A stretch of DNA of 64,000 nucleotides from contig CANMSH010000002.1 in NCBI GenBank assembly GCA_947500525.1, positions 558,001-622,000 on the forward strand. Direction: 5' to 3'. This stretch comes from an uncultured Flavobacteriaceae bacterium (GTDB lineage: Bacteria > Bacteroidota > Bacteroidia > Flavobacteriales > Flavobacteriaceae). Under the pieces are notes generated by a model that was given only the letters and a program-made list of their open reading frames with translations, was not told where the DNA came from and ran no database searches. Of the stretch, positions 27,205-34,687 are shown piece by piece. A program made the position numbers and the translations under genes. The first letter of the stretch is position 1. The number at the start of each line of letters is the position of its first letter.

Positions 27205-27217
27205 CTGCCACCCCGAC
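27205..27217 (+). repeat. attR core of the tRNA-Pro island
   Basis: An exact copy of CTGCCACCCCGAC from the tRNA-Pro 3' end. The upstream bases are AT then T where the tRNA has C, so identity stops there. Chromosomal sequence resumes to the right with the old tRNA terminator. Confidence 0.85.
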
Positions 27218-27224
27218 CAATGAA

Positions 27225-27252
27225 AGCTGAACATATTTTGTTCGGCTTTTTT
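27225..27252 (+). terminator. Original tRNA-Pro terminator, displaced by the island
   Basis: AGCTGAAC pairs with GTTCGGCT (one G-T pair) around a 7-nt loop, and six T follow. It lies 8 nt beyond the right attachment core. Joining attL and attR in thought places this hairpin directly behind tRNA-Pro. Confidence 0.8.
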
Positions 27253-27387
27253 GTTTTTATGAGGTTTGAAATTGTTCAAGAACCGAAATAAAAATAAAGT
27301 AAGAAAAAGTAAAGCCTTTTAGATCTTATTGAGTAACGTATTTAAAATAAGATCATAAGTGATCCTTTTTACACTGCCCTCAACAAA

Positions 27388-27415
27388 AAAGCCTGACATA
27401 AATGTCAGGCTTTCT
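27388..27415. terminator. Terminator 3' of the 97-aa gene, possibly bidirectional
   Basis: AAAGCCTGACAT and ATGTCAGGCTTT pair around AA. A run of A on one side and T on the other would allow use in both directions. Confidence 0.85.
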
Positions 27416-27433
27416 TTTATTTGTTACTCATTT

Positions 27434-27727
27434 TTAGTTTAGTGAAAAACCTTCAAATTCAGCTACAATAATCTCTTCTGGTTCTGTAATTGATTCAATA
27501 AGGTTATCTACAAATTCATAGTCTAATTTCCTAAATCTATCTCTCGCATACGCATTAAATCCACTTTGCGGGCTCTTCACCTCTCTCAAAATCAAACCTC
27601 CATCGAATGGATTAAAACCAATGATTGTATAAATTTCATTTTCTTTAAGTCCACCTAATTGGAACATTCTTCTTTTTGCATTTAAGCAAACCACCTTATC
27701 TCCTATTTCGAATTTTGTATTTTTCAT
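27434..27727 (-). CDS. Conserved hypothetical protein, 97 aa
   Basis: The small soluble protein starts KFEIGDKVVCLNAKRR, a beta-strand pattern like SH3 or KOW-type barrels, then NEIYTIIGFNPFDGGLILRE, with an acidic tail. Similar short proteins occur in Bacteroidota genomes and phages without known function. It stands alone between two terminators. Confidence 0.6.
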   Translation of the reverse strand: MKNTKFEIGDKVVCLNAKRRMFQLGGLKENEIYTIIGFNPFDGGLILREVKSPQSGFNAYARDRFRKLDYEFVDNLIESITEPEEIIVAEFEGFSLN

Positions 27728-27840
27728 TATGCTTTTTCTTTCTTTTCAATAAAATTAAAACAAAATAGCTCTAAATAAATAAAATTTAGTTCTAATGAAG
27801 TTATCTATCGATTAATGGTATATATCTAAAGACGAACTGA

Positions 27841-27872
27841 AAAAAAACCGCCCTATGAAGTTCATAGGGCGG
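27841..27872 (-). terminator. Terminator of the first DUF2911 gene
   Basis: CCGCCCTATG and CATAGGGCGG pair around AAGTT. The A-run at 27841-27847 becomes the T-run in the minus-strand transcript. Confidence 0.9.
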
Positions 27873-27950
27873 GCACTCATCTCATGATATCGTATCTAAG
27901 GTTTAGATATATCGATGTCTAGCGCTCTCATGTATATTATGATGAAAATA

Positions 27951-28553
27951 TTATATCTGTTCTGTTAATTGACTTTTGTCATTATTGTATTTTGAAGCTA
28001 CTGTTCCCTTTTTTTCTAATTCTAATGGGATCTTAACTCTTGTTGTATCCCAACCGAGTATCATTTGCAATGCGTCTTTATGTTCTCTAAAGCTAATTGA
28101 AAAGACTTCTAACTCTTCTGCCTTACTTGAGTTTACTTTTACTCGAGCTACATCGAATACTGGATCGTATTGAAACGCTCCTAAAACATCTAAGTTTGAA
28201 CTCAAAATTATCTCCCACTCTTTTTCACCTGGTATTGTATATAATACATATGTACCCGCAGCTACTTTCACACCACCAAAAACTATATCTTGATAAAATC
28301 GAACTTCAGTCGCTTCATTTGCTCCGGTTCTCCATATCTCATTATAAGCCACTGTATTCCCAAATACTTTAGCCTCCTTTTTTGATGGCCTACCATAAAG
28401 CACCTTAACTACAGGAGGTGTAACCATACTTTCTCTGTAATAAGAGATATCATGTGGGATTTCATCTAGTTTAATAAAATTTTGGGCTTTAATACTACTT
28501 GTAAATAGCATTATCATACAAGCAACTACGACAGTGAGATTTGACTTTTTCAT
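27951..28553 (-). CDS. DUF2911 family exported protein (paralogue 1)
   Basis: The 200-residue protein has a signal peptide (SSIKAQ) and the DUF2911 core: VKVLYGRPSKK, IWRTGANEATEVRF, GTYVLYTIPGEKEWEIILSS and QYDPVFDVARV. The family is abundant in Bacteroidota and has no established function. Two paralogues lie at 37309 and 38026. This copy alone is preceded by the 21-bp-phased repeat array (28671-28721) rather than the ECF-type motif, so the paralogues answer to different regulators. Confidence 0.9.
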   Translation of the reverse strand: MKKSNLTVVVACMIMLFTSSIKAQNFIKLDEIPHDISYYRESMVTPPVVKVLYGRPSKKEAKVFGNTVAYNEIWRTGANEATEVRFYQDIVFGGVKVAAGTYVLYTIPGEKEWEIILSSNLDVLGAFQYDPVFDVARVKVNSSKAEELEVFSISFREHKDALQMILGWDTTRVKIPLELEKKGTVASKYNNDKSQLTEQI

Positions 28554-28633
28554 CTTTTTTTCTTTTTCTTTCTTTCTTTTTAACTTACCATTATTAGCAA
28601 TTATAATTGATAAGTAACATTTAATTGATACGT

Positions 28634-28641
28634 CAAAAGTA
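28634..28641 (-). promoter_or_regulatory. -7 box of the DUF2911 gene (array A promoter)
   Basis: In the direction of transcription this reads TACTTTTG, fitting TAnnTTTG. It lies 29 nt downstream of array A. There is no good -33 TTTG, which fits an activator-dependent promoter. Confidence 0.6.
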
Positions 28642-28670
28642 AACTCTTTTAGGCTTGTTTTTTTAGATAT

Positions 28671-28721
28671 TCGTTTACTGAGTCTCTTGTGTCGATGAAT
28701 GGTATTCTTTCATCGATGAAT
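28671..28721 (-). promoter_or_regulatory. Array A: three 9-bp repeats at 21-bp spacing before DUF2911 paralogue 1
   Basis: On the + strand TCGTTTACT, TCGATGAAT and TCGATGAAT start at 28671, 28692 and 28713. Nine-bp repeats with 12-bp spacers are the known geometry of LytTR-domain operators. The LytTR regulator encoded at 29132 is the nearest candidate. Confidence 0.75.
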
Positions 28722-28742
28722 AGATATCCTAAAGAAAAACTT

Positions 28743-28775
28743 AAAAAAAATAGCTCTAATCTTATCGATCAGAGC
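28743..28775 (-). terminator. Terminator of the candidate ncRNA
   Basis: GCTCTAATC (28753) and GATCAGAGC (28767) form a 9-bp stem with one wobble pair. Eight A on the + strand give a T-run in the minus-strand transcript. No protein gene lies upstream of it on that strand before 29132. Confidence 0.75.
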
Positions 28776-28996
28776 AATGATATATTAAATCTTCGTATTT
28801 TATTTGAAGATGTCTCCACTAAAATAGTATGATGACAGTAAGGTCTAAAAAATAGTTAAGGAGATTAGTATAAAAATACTCCTCTCCTTTTCCCCCAACT
28901 ATGGCGCGACGCGCCTAAAATAAAGAAAGGTGGTTATTAAACCTAAAGCACCCCTACTTCCCTTTCTTTATATCCTTTTAACTATTATGAAAATTA
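28743..28996 (-). ncRNA. Candidate structured small RNA under the array C promoter
   Basis: The minus-strand unit is bounded by a TAnnTTTG box with its repeat array and by a terminator, about 254 nt in all, and contains no ATG-initiated frame of note. It can fold an 11-bp stem (28920-28930 with 28961-28971), a GC-only hairpin GGCGCG/CGCGCC (28903-28915) and an AGTAT/ATACT hairpin inside GGAG/CTCC (28860-28887). The start is inferred as 7 nt after the box. No known RNA family is recognised. Confidence 0.45.
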
Positions 28997-29002
28997 ATAC
29001 TT

Positions 29003-29010
29003 CAAAGATA
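29003..29010 (-). promoter_or_regulatory. -7 box of the candidate ncRNA
   Basis: It reads TATCTTTG in the minus direction and lies 30 nt beyond the first repeat of array C, nearly the same distance as at the three sister promoters (29 nt). Confidence 0.55.
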
Positions 29011-29040
29011 TAGAGAACAAAGACTATAGTAGGATATAAT

Positions 29041-29112
29041 TCGATTAATGCAAACAATGTGTCGGCAAATGGCAATTTTAGTACGATAAATGAAACATTG
29101 TCATTTCTGAAT
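29041..29112 (-). promoter_or_regulatory. Array C: four 21-bp-phased repeats before the candidate ncRNA
   Basis: TCGATTAAT, TCGGCAAAT and ACGATAAAT start at 29041, 29062 and 29083. A weaker TTTCTGAAT at 29104 continues the exact 21-bp phase. The array lies just behind the stop of the LytTR regulator gene. Confidence 0.7.
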
Positions 29113-29131
29113 ACGGTAATAAAAGAAATGT

Positions 29132-29842
29132 TTAGAGCAAATTAAGACGTGTCATGAGTTCGGTTCTATTTGACCGACTTACAGGAACAACATCTTTTCT
29201 AATAAGAACGCTGTTGTCTTCAATATCAATAATTTCATTCGTATTGATAATGAAAGACCTATGCACTTTTAGAAAAAGATTTGCAGGTAGTTTATTCTCA
29301 ATTTTTTTCATTGTTGAGTGTACGGTATAATTCTTAGTATCAGTTTTAATAAGAATATAATCGCCTTTTGCCTCAATTAAATAGATACTTGCTAAGCCAA
29401 TTTTCACCAATCTTCTATCTATATTCACATACAAATCGTCTTTAGACTCATCTTCTTTGGCTACTGTAACTACATTTTTTTTCACAGTAACTTTGGATGC
29501 CTTTTCAATTGCTTTTTGAAAACGTGGTAATTCTATAGGTTTTACCAAATAATCAATAACGCAATCATATTCAAAAGCTTCAATGGCGAAATTTTTATCA
29601 GATGTTGTAAGTATTATTTTCGGAGGGTTCTTTAATGTTTGAATAAAATCAAAACCACTAAAATTTGGCATATGAATATCTAAAAATATAAGATCTACGT
29701 CATCAACTTGATTCAGATATTTCATACCCTCGATGGCACTAGGAAATTGTTCTACAACTTCCAATCTATTATCATTTGAACAAAACTGATTAATTATCAA
29801 TCTAGCTGTTGCATCATCATCTATAATTAGACATTTCATCAT
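29132..29842 (-). CDS. LytTR-family response regulator, probable regulator of the phased arrays
   Basis: The 236-residue protein has a receiver (IIDDD, phosphoacceptor D55 in FLDIHMP, K in LVKPIE) and a LytTR DNA-binding domain from about residue 135 (LYLIEAKGDYILI, FLKVHRSFIIN). It is the last gene of the signalling cluster, 4 nt after the HPt gene. It probably receives phosphate through that protein. Four promoters with LytTR-like repeat geometry surround it, including that of its own operon. Confidence 0.93.
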   Translation of the reverse strand: MMKCLIIDDDATARLIINQFCSNDNRLEVVEQFPSAIEGMKYLNQVDDVDLIFLDIHMPNFSGFDFIQTLKNPPKIILTTSDKNFAIEAFEYDCVIDYLVKPIELPRFQKAIEKASKVTVKKNVVTVAKEDESKDDLYVNIDRRLVKIGLASIYLIEAKGDYILIKTDTKNYTVHSTMKKIENKLPANLFLKVHRSFIINTNEIIDIEDNSVLIRKDVVPVSRSNRTELMTRLNLL

Positions 29843-29846
29843 TAAA

Positions 29847-30164
29847 TTATAAATTATTTAAGAAGTTAGATATATTGTTTAGCACATTGTTAAACTCTGA
29901 TGTCAACGATTTATTATTATTACGAAGATTATTTTCATAATTAACCGCTAACTCATAGCCTTTCTCCAAGCCTAAGATACTAAATTTATGTTTAAGTTTA
30001 TGTACAATCTCTGCGGCGTCAATCATTTCTTCAGATTCAATACTATTTATAAACTGCTCTTTCTCTAGTGGAAATTCTTTCTTGAGAACATCAATTAACT
30101 GCGATTCAAAATCTGTATCTCCTTGAGACAATTTATATAGATAGTTAAGATTTGGTTGTTCCAT
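29847..30164 (-). CDS. HPt (histidine phosphotransfer) domain protein
   Basis: This 105-residue all-helical protein has AEIVHKLKHKFSILGL, the HPt motif, with His55 as the likely phosphate carrier. A stand-alone HPt protein joins hybrid kinases to separate regulators. Here it lies between a PAS kinase and a LytTR regulator, each within 5 nt. Confidence 0.85.
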   Translation of the reverse strand: MEQPNLNYLYKLSQGDTDFESQLIDVLKKEFPLEKEQFINSIESEEMIDAAEIVHKLKHKFSILGLEKGYELAVNYENNLRNNNKSLTSEFNNVLNNISNFLNNL

Positions 30165-30167
30165 GAT

Positions 30168-32078
30168 TTAAAATTTCTTTAAGGTAAAAAAGATCTTTGT
30201 ACCTATTCCTAATTCAGATTCTGCATATACTTCTCCTTCATAAGCGTCAACAATTTTTCTCACAATAGACAACCCTATTCCAGAAGAATCATGTTTATTA
30301 TCTAACTTTTGAAAAACCTCGAATATCCTTTTAAGATATTCTTCTTTTATTCCATTACCATTATCTTCAACACAAAATTTCCAGTACTTTCCGAAATTTT
30401 CGCAACTAATGTTGACTTTTATTTCAGCTTTATCATTGTATTTAATTGCATTGTGAATCAAATTTTGGAATAATTGTAAAAAGCGGTATTTATCTCCCTT
30501 AATCGTAGGTAGTTCATTCACAATATTTACGGTTGCTCTATCTGGTATGTGCAACATGCTAGAAATTTCTTCTACCAACTTATTCAAATCAATAAAATAC
30601 AATTCCGTATTATCATAATTTAACGAGGAATACACTAGAATTCCTTTAATTAGGTTTTCCATCCCTTCAACAGTACCTCTTATTAAATCTAGTGCTTCTA
30701 CACCTTGGGCATCTAAGCTATTTTTATAATCCTCTTTAAACCAAGAGACTAGGGTGTCAATTTTACGTAATGGCGCCTTTAAATCGTGAGAAACCATATG
30801 CGCATAATCTTGTAATTCTTCATTACTTTTACCTAATTCATTCAGTAATTTATCTTTTTGAGATTCTAATCGTTTTAGATGGGTAATATCCAAGTGCCCC
30901 ACAATATATCCGATCACTTCTCCGTACATATTATAATTTGGAGATACACTAATTAACCAAAAGCGTTTACCACTATTTCCTGTTTCAAAGTCGAACTCTA
31001 ATGATTCTGATTTTCCTTCTTTAACTCTCGTTTGAAGTTCCTTTAAAAGTTTAATAACATTTTTATTAGGAAATAAATCACGAACCCGATGCCCCAGTAC
31101 TTCTTCTTCTGTCTTACCGTACATTTTCAACAGACGCTTATTGATAGTTTTAATAGTATCAAACCCATCAATTTCGACCAATCCGAGATTTGTATTATTG
31201 ATAATACTTTGGTATTTGTATTTTTCCGCTTGGATATTTTTATCGTAGCGCTTTTTTAAGGTAATATCTCTGTAGGTCCATAAATGACCATTATAGATAC
31301 CATCTATAAATATGGGAACGAAATCACGCTCCAAAATAGTTCCATCTTTCATGACTAATTCATCGCCATAAACGGGCTTTCTATTTTCGGAAATTAGTTT
31401 AATTTTTTTGACAAACTCTTCTTCTTCTACAAATAAATGTTTGCTTTGTTCGGCCGAATTCGAGCAATCTTGACCTCTCAACAATTCGGGCTCTAAAGGT
31501 ATTTTGAAAAGTTCACAGAATTTTTTATTCGTACTTAAAATGATACTATTTTCATCTTCTAGTAGAACAGCATTATTTTTATCTAAGATTAACGTTTCTA
31601 ATCTTTTTTCAGATTTTATAAGATCTTGTTCTTTTTTATGTGATTCTGTTATATCTCGTACAATCCCTTGTGCCGCTATTGGTTTTTTATCATCATCGTA
31701 AATAACACTTGCATTAACACTCGCATATTTTATAATATTATCCTTTGTCTTAATGAAAAGGCGGAAACTCGTTATTACTCCTTCATTTACCAGTTTTTTA
31801 TACGATTCTGAAATTTTAGCGAAATCAGAAGGCAGCGTAGTTTGCATTAAATTAAAGGCTTCTTTATTTATGTCATAACCTAACATCTCTTTGGCCTTAC
31901 CGTTCATTTTAAGAACTTTACCAGTCAAATCAATCATTAAATATGCATCAGCCAAGTTCTGGAAAATAGCATTAAATTCTGCGTGTTGTTTGTTGAAATT
32001 ACGTTCAAGAAGCTTTCGCTCTTCTCGCTCTTTCAATAAAGCATTTTGCAGGTTCTTTAATTCAATAGTTTCCATCAA
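30168..32078 (-). CDS. Multi-PAS sensor histidine kinase
   Basis: The 636-residue soluble kinase begins with a coiled coil (about 1-35), then three to four PAS domains (about 40-150, 155-270, 285-400). A dimerisation domain with SHDLKAPL follows (phospho-His near 430), then an ATPase domain with DNGNGI and GIGLSIVRKIV. It has no membrane segment, so it senses a cytoplasmic signal or partner. It is 6 nt downstream of the single-domain receiver and 3 nt upstream of the HPt gene. Confidence 0.93.
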   Translation of the reverse strand: MMETIELKNLQNALLKEREERKLLERNFNKQHAEFNAIFQNLADAYLMIDLTGKVLKMNGKAKEMLGYDINKEAFNLMQTTLPSDFAKISESYKKLVNEGVITSFRLFIKTKDNIIKYASVNASVIYDDDKKPIAAQGIVRDITESHKKEQDLIKSEKRLETLILDKNNAVLLEDENSIILSTNKKFCELFKIPLEPELLRGQDCSNSAEQSKHLFVEEEEFVKKIKLISENRKPVYGDELVMKDGTILERDFVPIFIDGIYNGHLWTYRDITLKKRYDKNIQAEKYKYQSIINNTNLGLVEIDGFDTIKTINKRLLKMYGKTEEEVLGHRVRDLFPNKNVIKLLKELQTRVKEGKSESLEFDFETGNSGKRFWLISVSPNYNMYGEVIGYIVGHLDITHLKRLESQKDKLLNELGKSNEELQDYAHMVSHDLKAPLRKIDTLVSWFKEDYKNSLDAQGVEALDLIRGTVEGMENLIKGILVYSSLNYDNTELYFIDLNKLVEEISSMLHIPDRATVNIVNELPTIKGDKYRFLQLFQNLIHNAIKYNDKAEIKVNISCENFGKYWKFCVEDNGNGIKEEYLKRIFEVFQKLDNKHDSSGIGLSIVRKIVDAYEGEVYAESELGIGTKIFFTLKKF

Positions 32079-32084
32079 TTTAAT

Positions 32085-32498
32085 TTACTTGATGATCAAC
32101 TTATTAATACTCCAATAGTCAAGTAACATTTCCATTTTTAAAACGTACTCTTCATATTTCAATGGTTTAAGCACATAGCCCGCGATGCCAATTTCATAAC
32201 ATCTTTTAAGATCTTTATAATTACTCGACGTTGTTAAAATAATTACAGGAATATACTTTAACTCTTCGTTCTTCTTTAGCTCTGTTAGAAATTCGATACC
32301 GTTTACTTTCGGCATGTTTAAATCGAGTAAAATGATACTCGGCAAATTATCCTTCTGAGTTAAAATTTCTTGCGCTTCTTCTCCGTTATTAGCTTCAATC
32401 ACCTCATGATTGATCTCAAACTTTGAAAGCACCCTCCTGAACTTCATCACCTCAATGGTATCATCTTCAATCAGTAATATTTTTAATGGTGTCAGCAT
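32085..32498 (-). CDS. Single-domain response regulator
   Basis: The 137-residue receiver has acidic LIEDD, phosphoacceptor D59 in LLDLNMP, TTSS and K in VLKPLK, and no output domain. It resembles CheY/Rcp-like receivers that act by protein contact. It is the first gene of the sub-operon that follows array D. Confidence 0.92.
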   Translation of the reverse strand: MLTPLKILLIEDDTIEVMKFRRVLSKFEINHEVIEANNGEEAQEILTQKDNLPSIILLDLNMPKVNGIEFLTELKKNEELKYIPVIILTTSSNYKDLKRCYEIGIAGYVLKPLKYEEYVLKMEMLLDYWSINKLIIK

Positions 32499-32521
32499 AT
32501 TCGCAAATTTAACTTAGCCAA

Positions 32522-32529
32522 CAAAATTA
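32522..32529 (-). promoter_or_regulatory. -7 box of the receiver/PAS kinase/HPt/LytTR sub-operon
   Basis: It reads TAATTTTG in the minus direction, 29 nt from array D. A second TAAATTTG lies closer to the ATG but would leave almost no leader, so this one is preferred. Confidence 0.55.
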
Positions 32530-32558
32530 ATTGAATATCACAACTTTTATCAATAATA

Positions 32559-32609
32559 TCGATAAATCTATATCTAAGTTCGTTAAACAGTCGAAAAGTG
32601 TCGGTGATT
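32559..32609 (-). promoter_or_regulatory. Array D: three 21-bp-phased repeats before the receiver gene
   Basis: TCGATAAAT, TCGTTAAAC and TCGGTGATT start at 32559, 32580 and 32601. They sit in the only sizeable gap (138 bp) of the signalling cluster. They imply a promoter for the lower four genes, with feedback from the LytTR protein. Confidence 0.72.
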
Positions 32610-32636
32610 GGTTTTTTTGTGGAAGCAAAAAAGAGT

Positions 32637-34169
32637 TTATTTCTTAAAATACTCATAAACTACATGTATTAATTCTTCGGGAGTATAAGGTTTAGATACA
32701 ACTTCTAAAAAGCCTAAATTAATATATTTTTTTATATCCTCTGTATTTGTATTCGCAGTAAGTGCTATAATTGGTGTAGTTGCATTCAACTGAGTAAATA
32801 AATGCCTTTCTTTAATCAGCTCTGTCCCAGATTTATTAGGCATATGAATATCTAAAAGAATAATATCAAAAGTTTTGTTTTGTAACGCTGACAATGCCTC
32901 TAATCCATCATTTACTAAAGTTGTATTCGCACCTTCTTTGGATAATATATGCGCCACGATTACATGATTTAATTCATCATCATCTGCATACAAGATTTCA
33001 GCTCCGTTTAAATCTTGTTTTTTAATTTCTAGTTGTTGAGAGTTAACCTCGGATTTTTGACCTTCTGCTATATTTTTAAACGGAATTTGAATCGTAAATG
33101 TAGTGCCTACATCTATCTCACTTTTTACAGTAGTTTGGCCATTCATTGATTCTACCAATCGTTTCACTATCGTCAGCCCTAAACCTGCACCTCCATGAAT
33201 GCGATTATCGCTTAACTCAATCTGCTCGTATTCATTGAAAATCTTACCTACCTGGTCCTGACTCATACCGCGACCGGTATCTGTTAAATCAAATTCAATT
33301 CTTGAAGTTTCCTTTGAAGTTGATATAACCCGTACCTTAAGACTAATACTGCCTCTTTTTGTGAATTTAAAAGCATTGTTAAGTAAGTTAGACAAAATTT
33401 GAGTCAATCTTACGGCATCTGCCATCACTATTGCGGGTATTTCATCTGAAATTGTGCTCACTAGAAGAACCTTACTTTCTTTATAAAGTAACTCGAAGTC
33501 TCTAACACATATCTCAACTGTCTCTTTTATGGAAGTTGGTTCTAACACGAGCTCTAATTTACCTGCTTCGATGCGTGATATATCTAAAATATCATTTACA
33601 ATTACTTTTAGATTGTTCCCAGCCATTAAAAGCGATTTAACATAACCTAAAGTTGAAGGACATGAAGAATCATTGGCAATAATATTTGCATAGCCTAAAA
33701 TCGCGTTTAACGGGTTTCTAATTTCGTGGCTCATCATGGCCAAAAAACGAGATTTTTCTTCTGTCGCCTTTTCAGCAGCCCTCCTAAGTATCGCTAATTC
33801 TTTATTTTGACGATCAATTTGATGTTTTACAATGGAAATTTCATTTCTATTTTGATTTAATTCTCTTACATATTCGTATACATTTGTGCGATTAATGATT
33901 AAAACAGAAACAAAGTCTTCATCTCTAAACAACTCAACATCAACACTATAATCCCGATCTTTCGAGTTAAGAAACATAGCGTCCATCTTAAACCACTCTT
34001 CCAATGGTAAGCTATCAAGCGTAGACTCTAAAAAAGGACAAGTTTTATATACAGAATCACCTATTTTAAATTTATCAGTAACAAAAAAACCAGCATCTAT
34101 ACCAGTAATAGTACCAGAAAAGTCAACTGTAATTTGTATGAATCTATCTTGAATTTTAGCTGGTAGCAC
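32637..34169 (-). CDS. Hybrid histidine kinase with C-terminal receiver
   Basis: The 510-residue soluble protein has a PAS-like N-terminal domain (about 1-105), a coiled coil, SHEIRNPLNA with His148, an ATPase domain (DTGRGM, GAGLGLTIVKRLV), and a receiver from about residue 393 (LLDIHMPNKSG). It needs a phosphotransfer partner, and the HPt protein encoded three genes downstream fits. The gene begins 5 nt after the GTPase gene, suggesting joint function. Confidence 0.93.
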   Translation of the reverse strand: MLPAKIQDRFIQITVDFSGTITGIDAGFFVTDKFKIGDSVYKTCPFLESTLDSLPLEEWFKMDAMFLNSKDRDYSVDVELFRDEDFVSVLIINRTNVYEYVRELNQNRNEISIVKHQIDRQNKELAILRRAAEKATEEKSRFLAMMSHEIRNPLNAILGYANIIANDSSCPSTLGYVKSLLMAGNNLKVIVNDILDISRIEAGKLELVLEPTSIKETVEICVRDFELLYKESKVLLVSTISDEIPAIVMADAVRLTQILSNLLNNAFKFTKRGSISLKVRVISTSKETSRIEFDLTDTGRGMSQDQVGKIFNEYEQIELSDNRIHGGAGLGLTIVKRLVESMNGQTTVKSEIDVGTTFTIQIPFKNIAEGQKSEVNSQQLEIKKQDLNGAEILYADDDELNHVIVAHILSKEGANTTLVNDGLEALSALQNKTFDIILLDIHMPNKSGTELIKERHLFTQLNATTPIIALTANTNTEDIKKYINLGFLEVVSKPYTPEELIHVVYEYFKK

Positions 34170-34174
34170 GGGCG

Positions 34175-34660
34175 TTATTTTAATGATTGTTGTCCTAATA
34201 ATTTAAACGCATCTTCTACATTTTCATTTTCCTTAGCACTCGTTATGAAATCAATTGTAACGTCTACCTTTTCAAGCAAGATATGTAGCTTATCAGCCGT
34301 CATTAAATCTCTTTTATTACCAATGACAACAATATTTTTTAGACCCGATAGCTCTTTTACCATATCTATTTGTTTTACTATATTTATGTAGGTTTCTTCC
34401 CTACTTAAATCAAAAACAAACATAGCAGCGCTGGCCCCTAAAAAATACGCTTTAGGCACAGTTTGATCACCATTTGTACCCGCAACATCCCAAATAAGGA
34501 GTTTTAATGATTCCTTATTGGTTTGTATAACTTTGGTACTTACTCTTACACCAATAGTACTTATGTAGTCTTCAGAAAATTCATTATGGACAAACCTCCT
34601 AATCAAAGAAGTTTTCCCAACGCCAAAATTACCAACTAACAATACTTTTTTTGAAATCAT
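34175..34660 (-). CDS. Ras/Rab-like small GTPase
   Basis: This 161-residue GTPase has all G motifs: P-loop GNFGVGKT (10-17), switch-I Thr35 in STIGV, DVAGT (58-62), NKRD (115-118) and TSAKE (140-144). The Gln that follows DxAG in Rab/Ras is Thr62, so intrinsic hydrolysis may be low and partner-dependent, as in MglA-type GTPases. There is no C-terminal Cys for a lipid. It is encoded between the longin-like protein and the hybrid kinase. Confidence 0.93.
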   Translation of the reverse strand: MISKKVLLVGNFGVGKTSLIRRFVHNEFSEDYISTIGVRVSTKVIQTNKESLKLLIWDVAGTNGDQTVPKAYFLGASAAMFVFDLSREETYINIVKQIDMVKELSGLKNIVVIGNKRDLMTADKLHILLEKVDVTIDFITSAKENENVEDAFKLLGQQSLK

Positions 34661-34687
34661 ACAAGTTAACTTAGTGTCACTAAAAAT

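Larger units (their letters stand above)
6885..27217. mobile_element. Integrative genomic island of about 20.3 kb in tRNA-Pro
   Basis: Evidence is the integrase gene next to the tRNA, the 13-bp core repeat at both ends, and the 23-bp direct repeat just inside each end (6989 and 27125). The native tRNA terminator is displaced to 27225, and the cargo is of accessory type. No transposase, relaxase, coupling protein or replication gene is visible, so the element looks like a non-conjugative, perhaps mobilisable or decaying, island. The left 1.3 kb after the integrase is gene debris. Confidence 0.85.
28554..29131. other. Regulatory intergenic region with two repeat arrays and a candidate ncRNA
   Basis: There is no protein-coding gene. 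From left to right it holds the DUF2911 promoter and array A, a minus-strand terminator, the candidate ncRNA, its promoter and array C. Each is listed separately. Confidence 0.7.

Noticed and set aside
27076-27291. A 71-codon frame crossing the right island junction
   Set aside because: It runs through the end repeat, attachment core and old terminator, with no coding character.
27808-27816. TCGATTAAT before the 97-aa gene as an array member
   Set aside because: Only one unit is present. Positions 21 bp away do not match and the nearest box is at the wrong distance.
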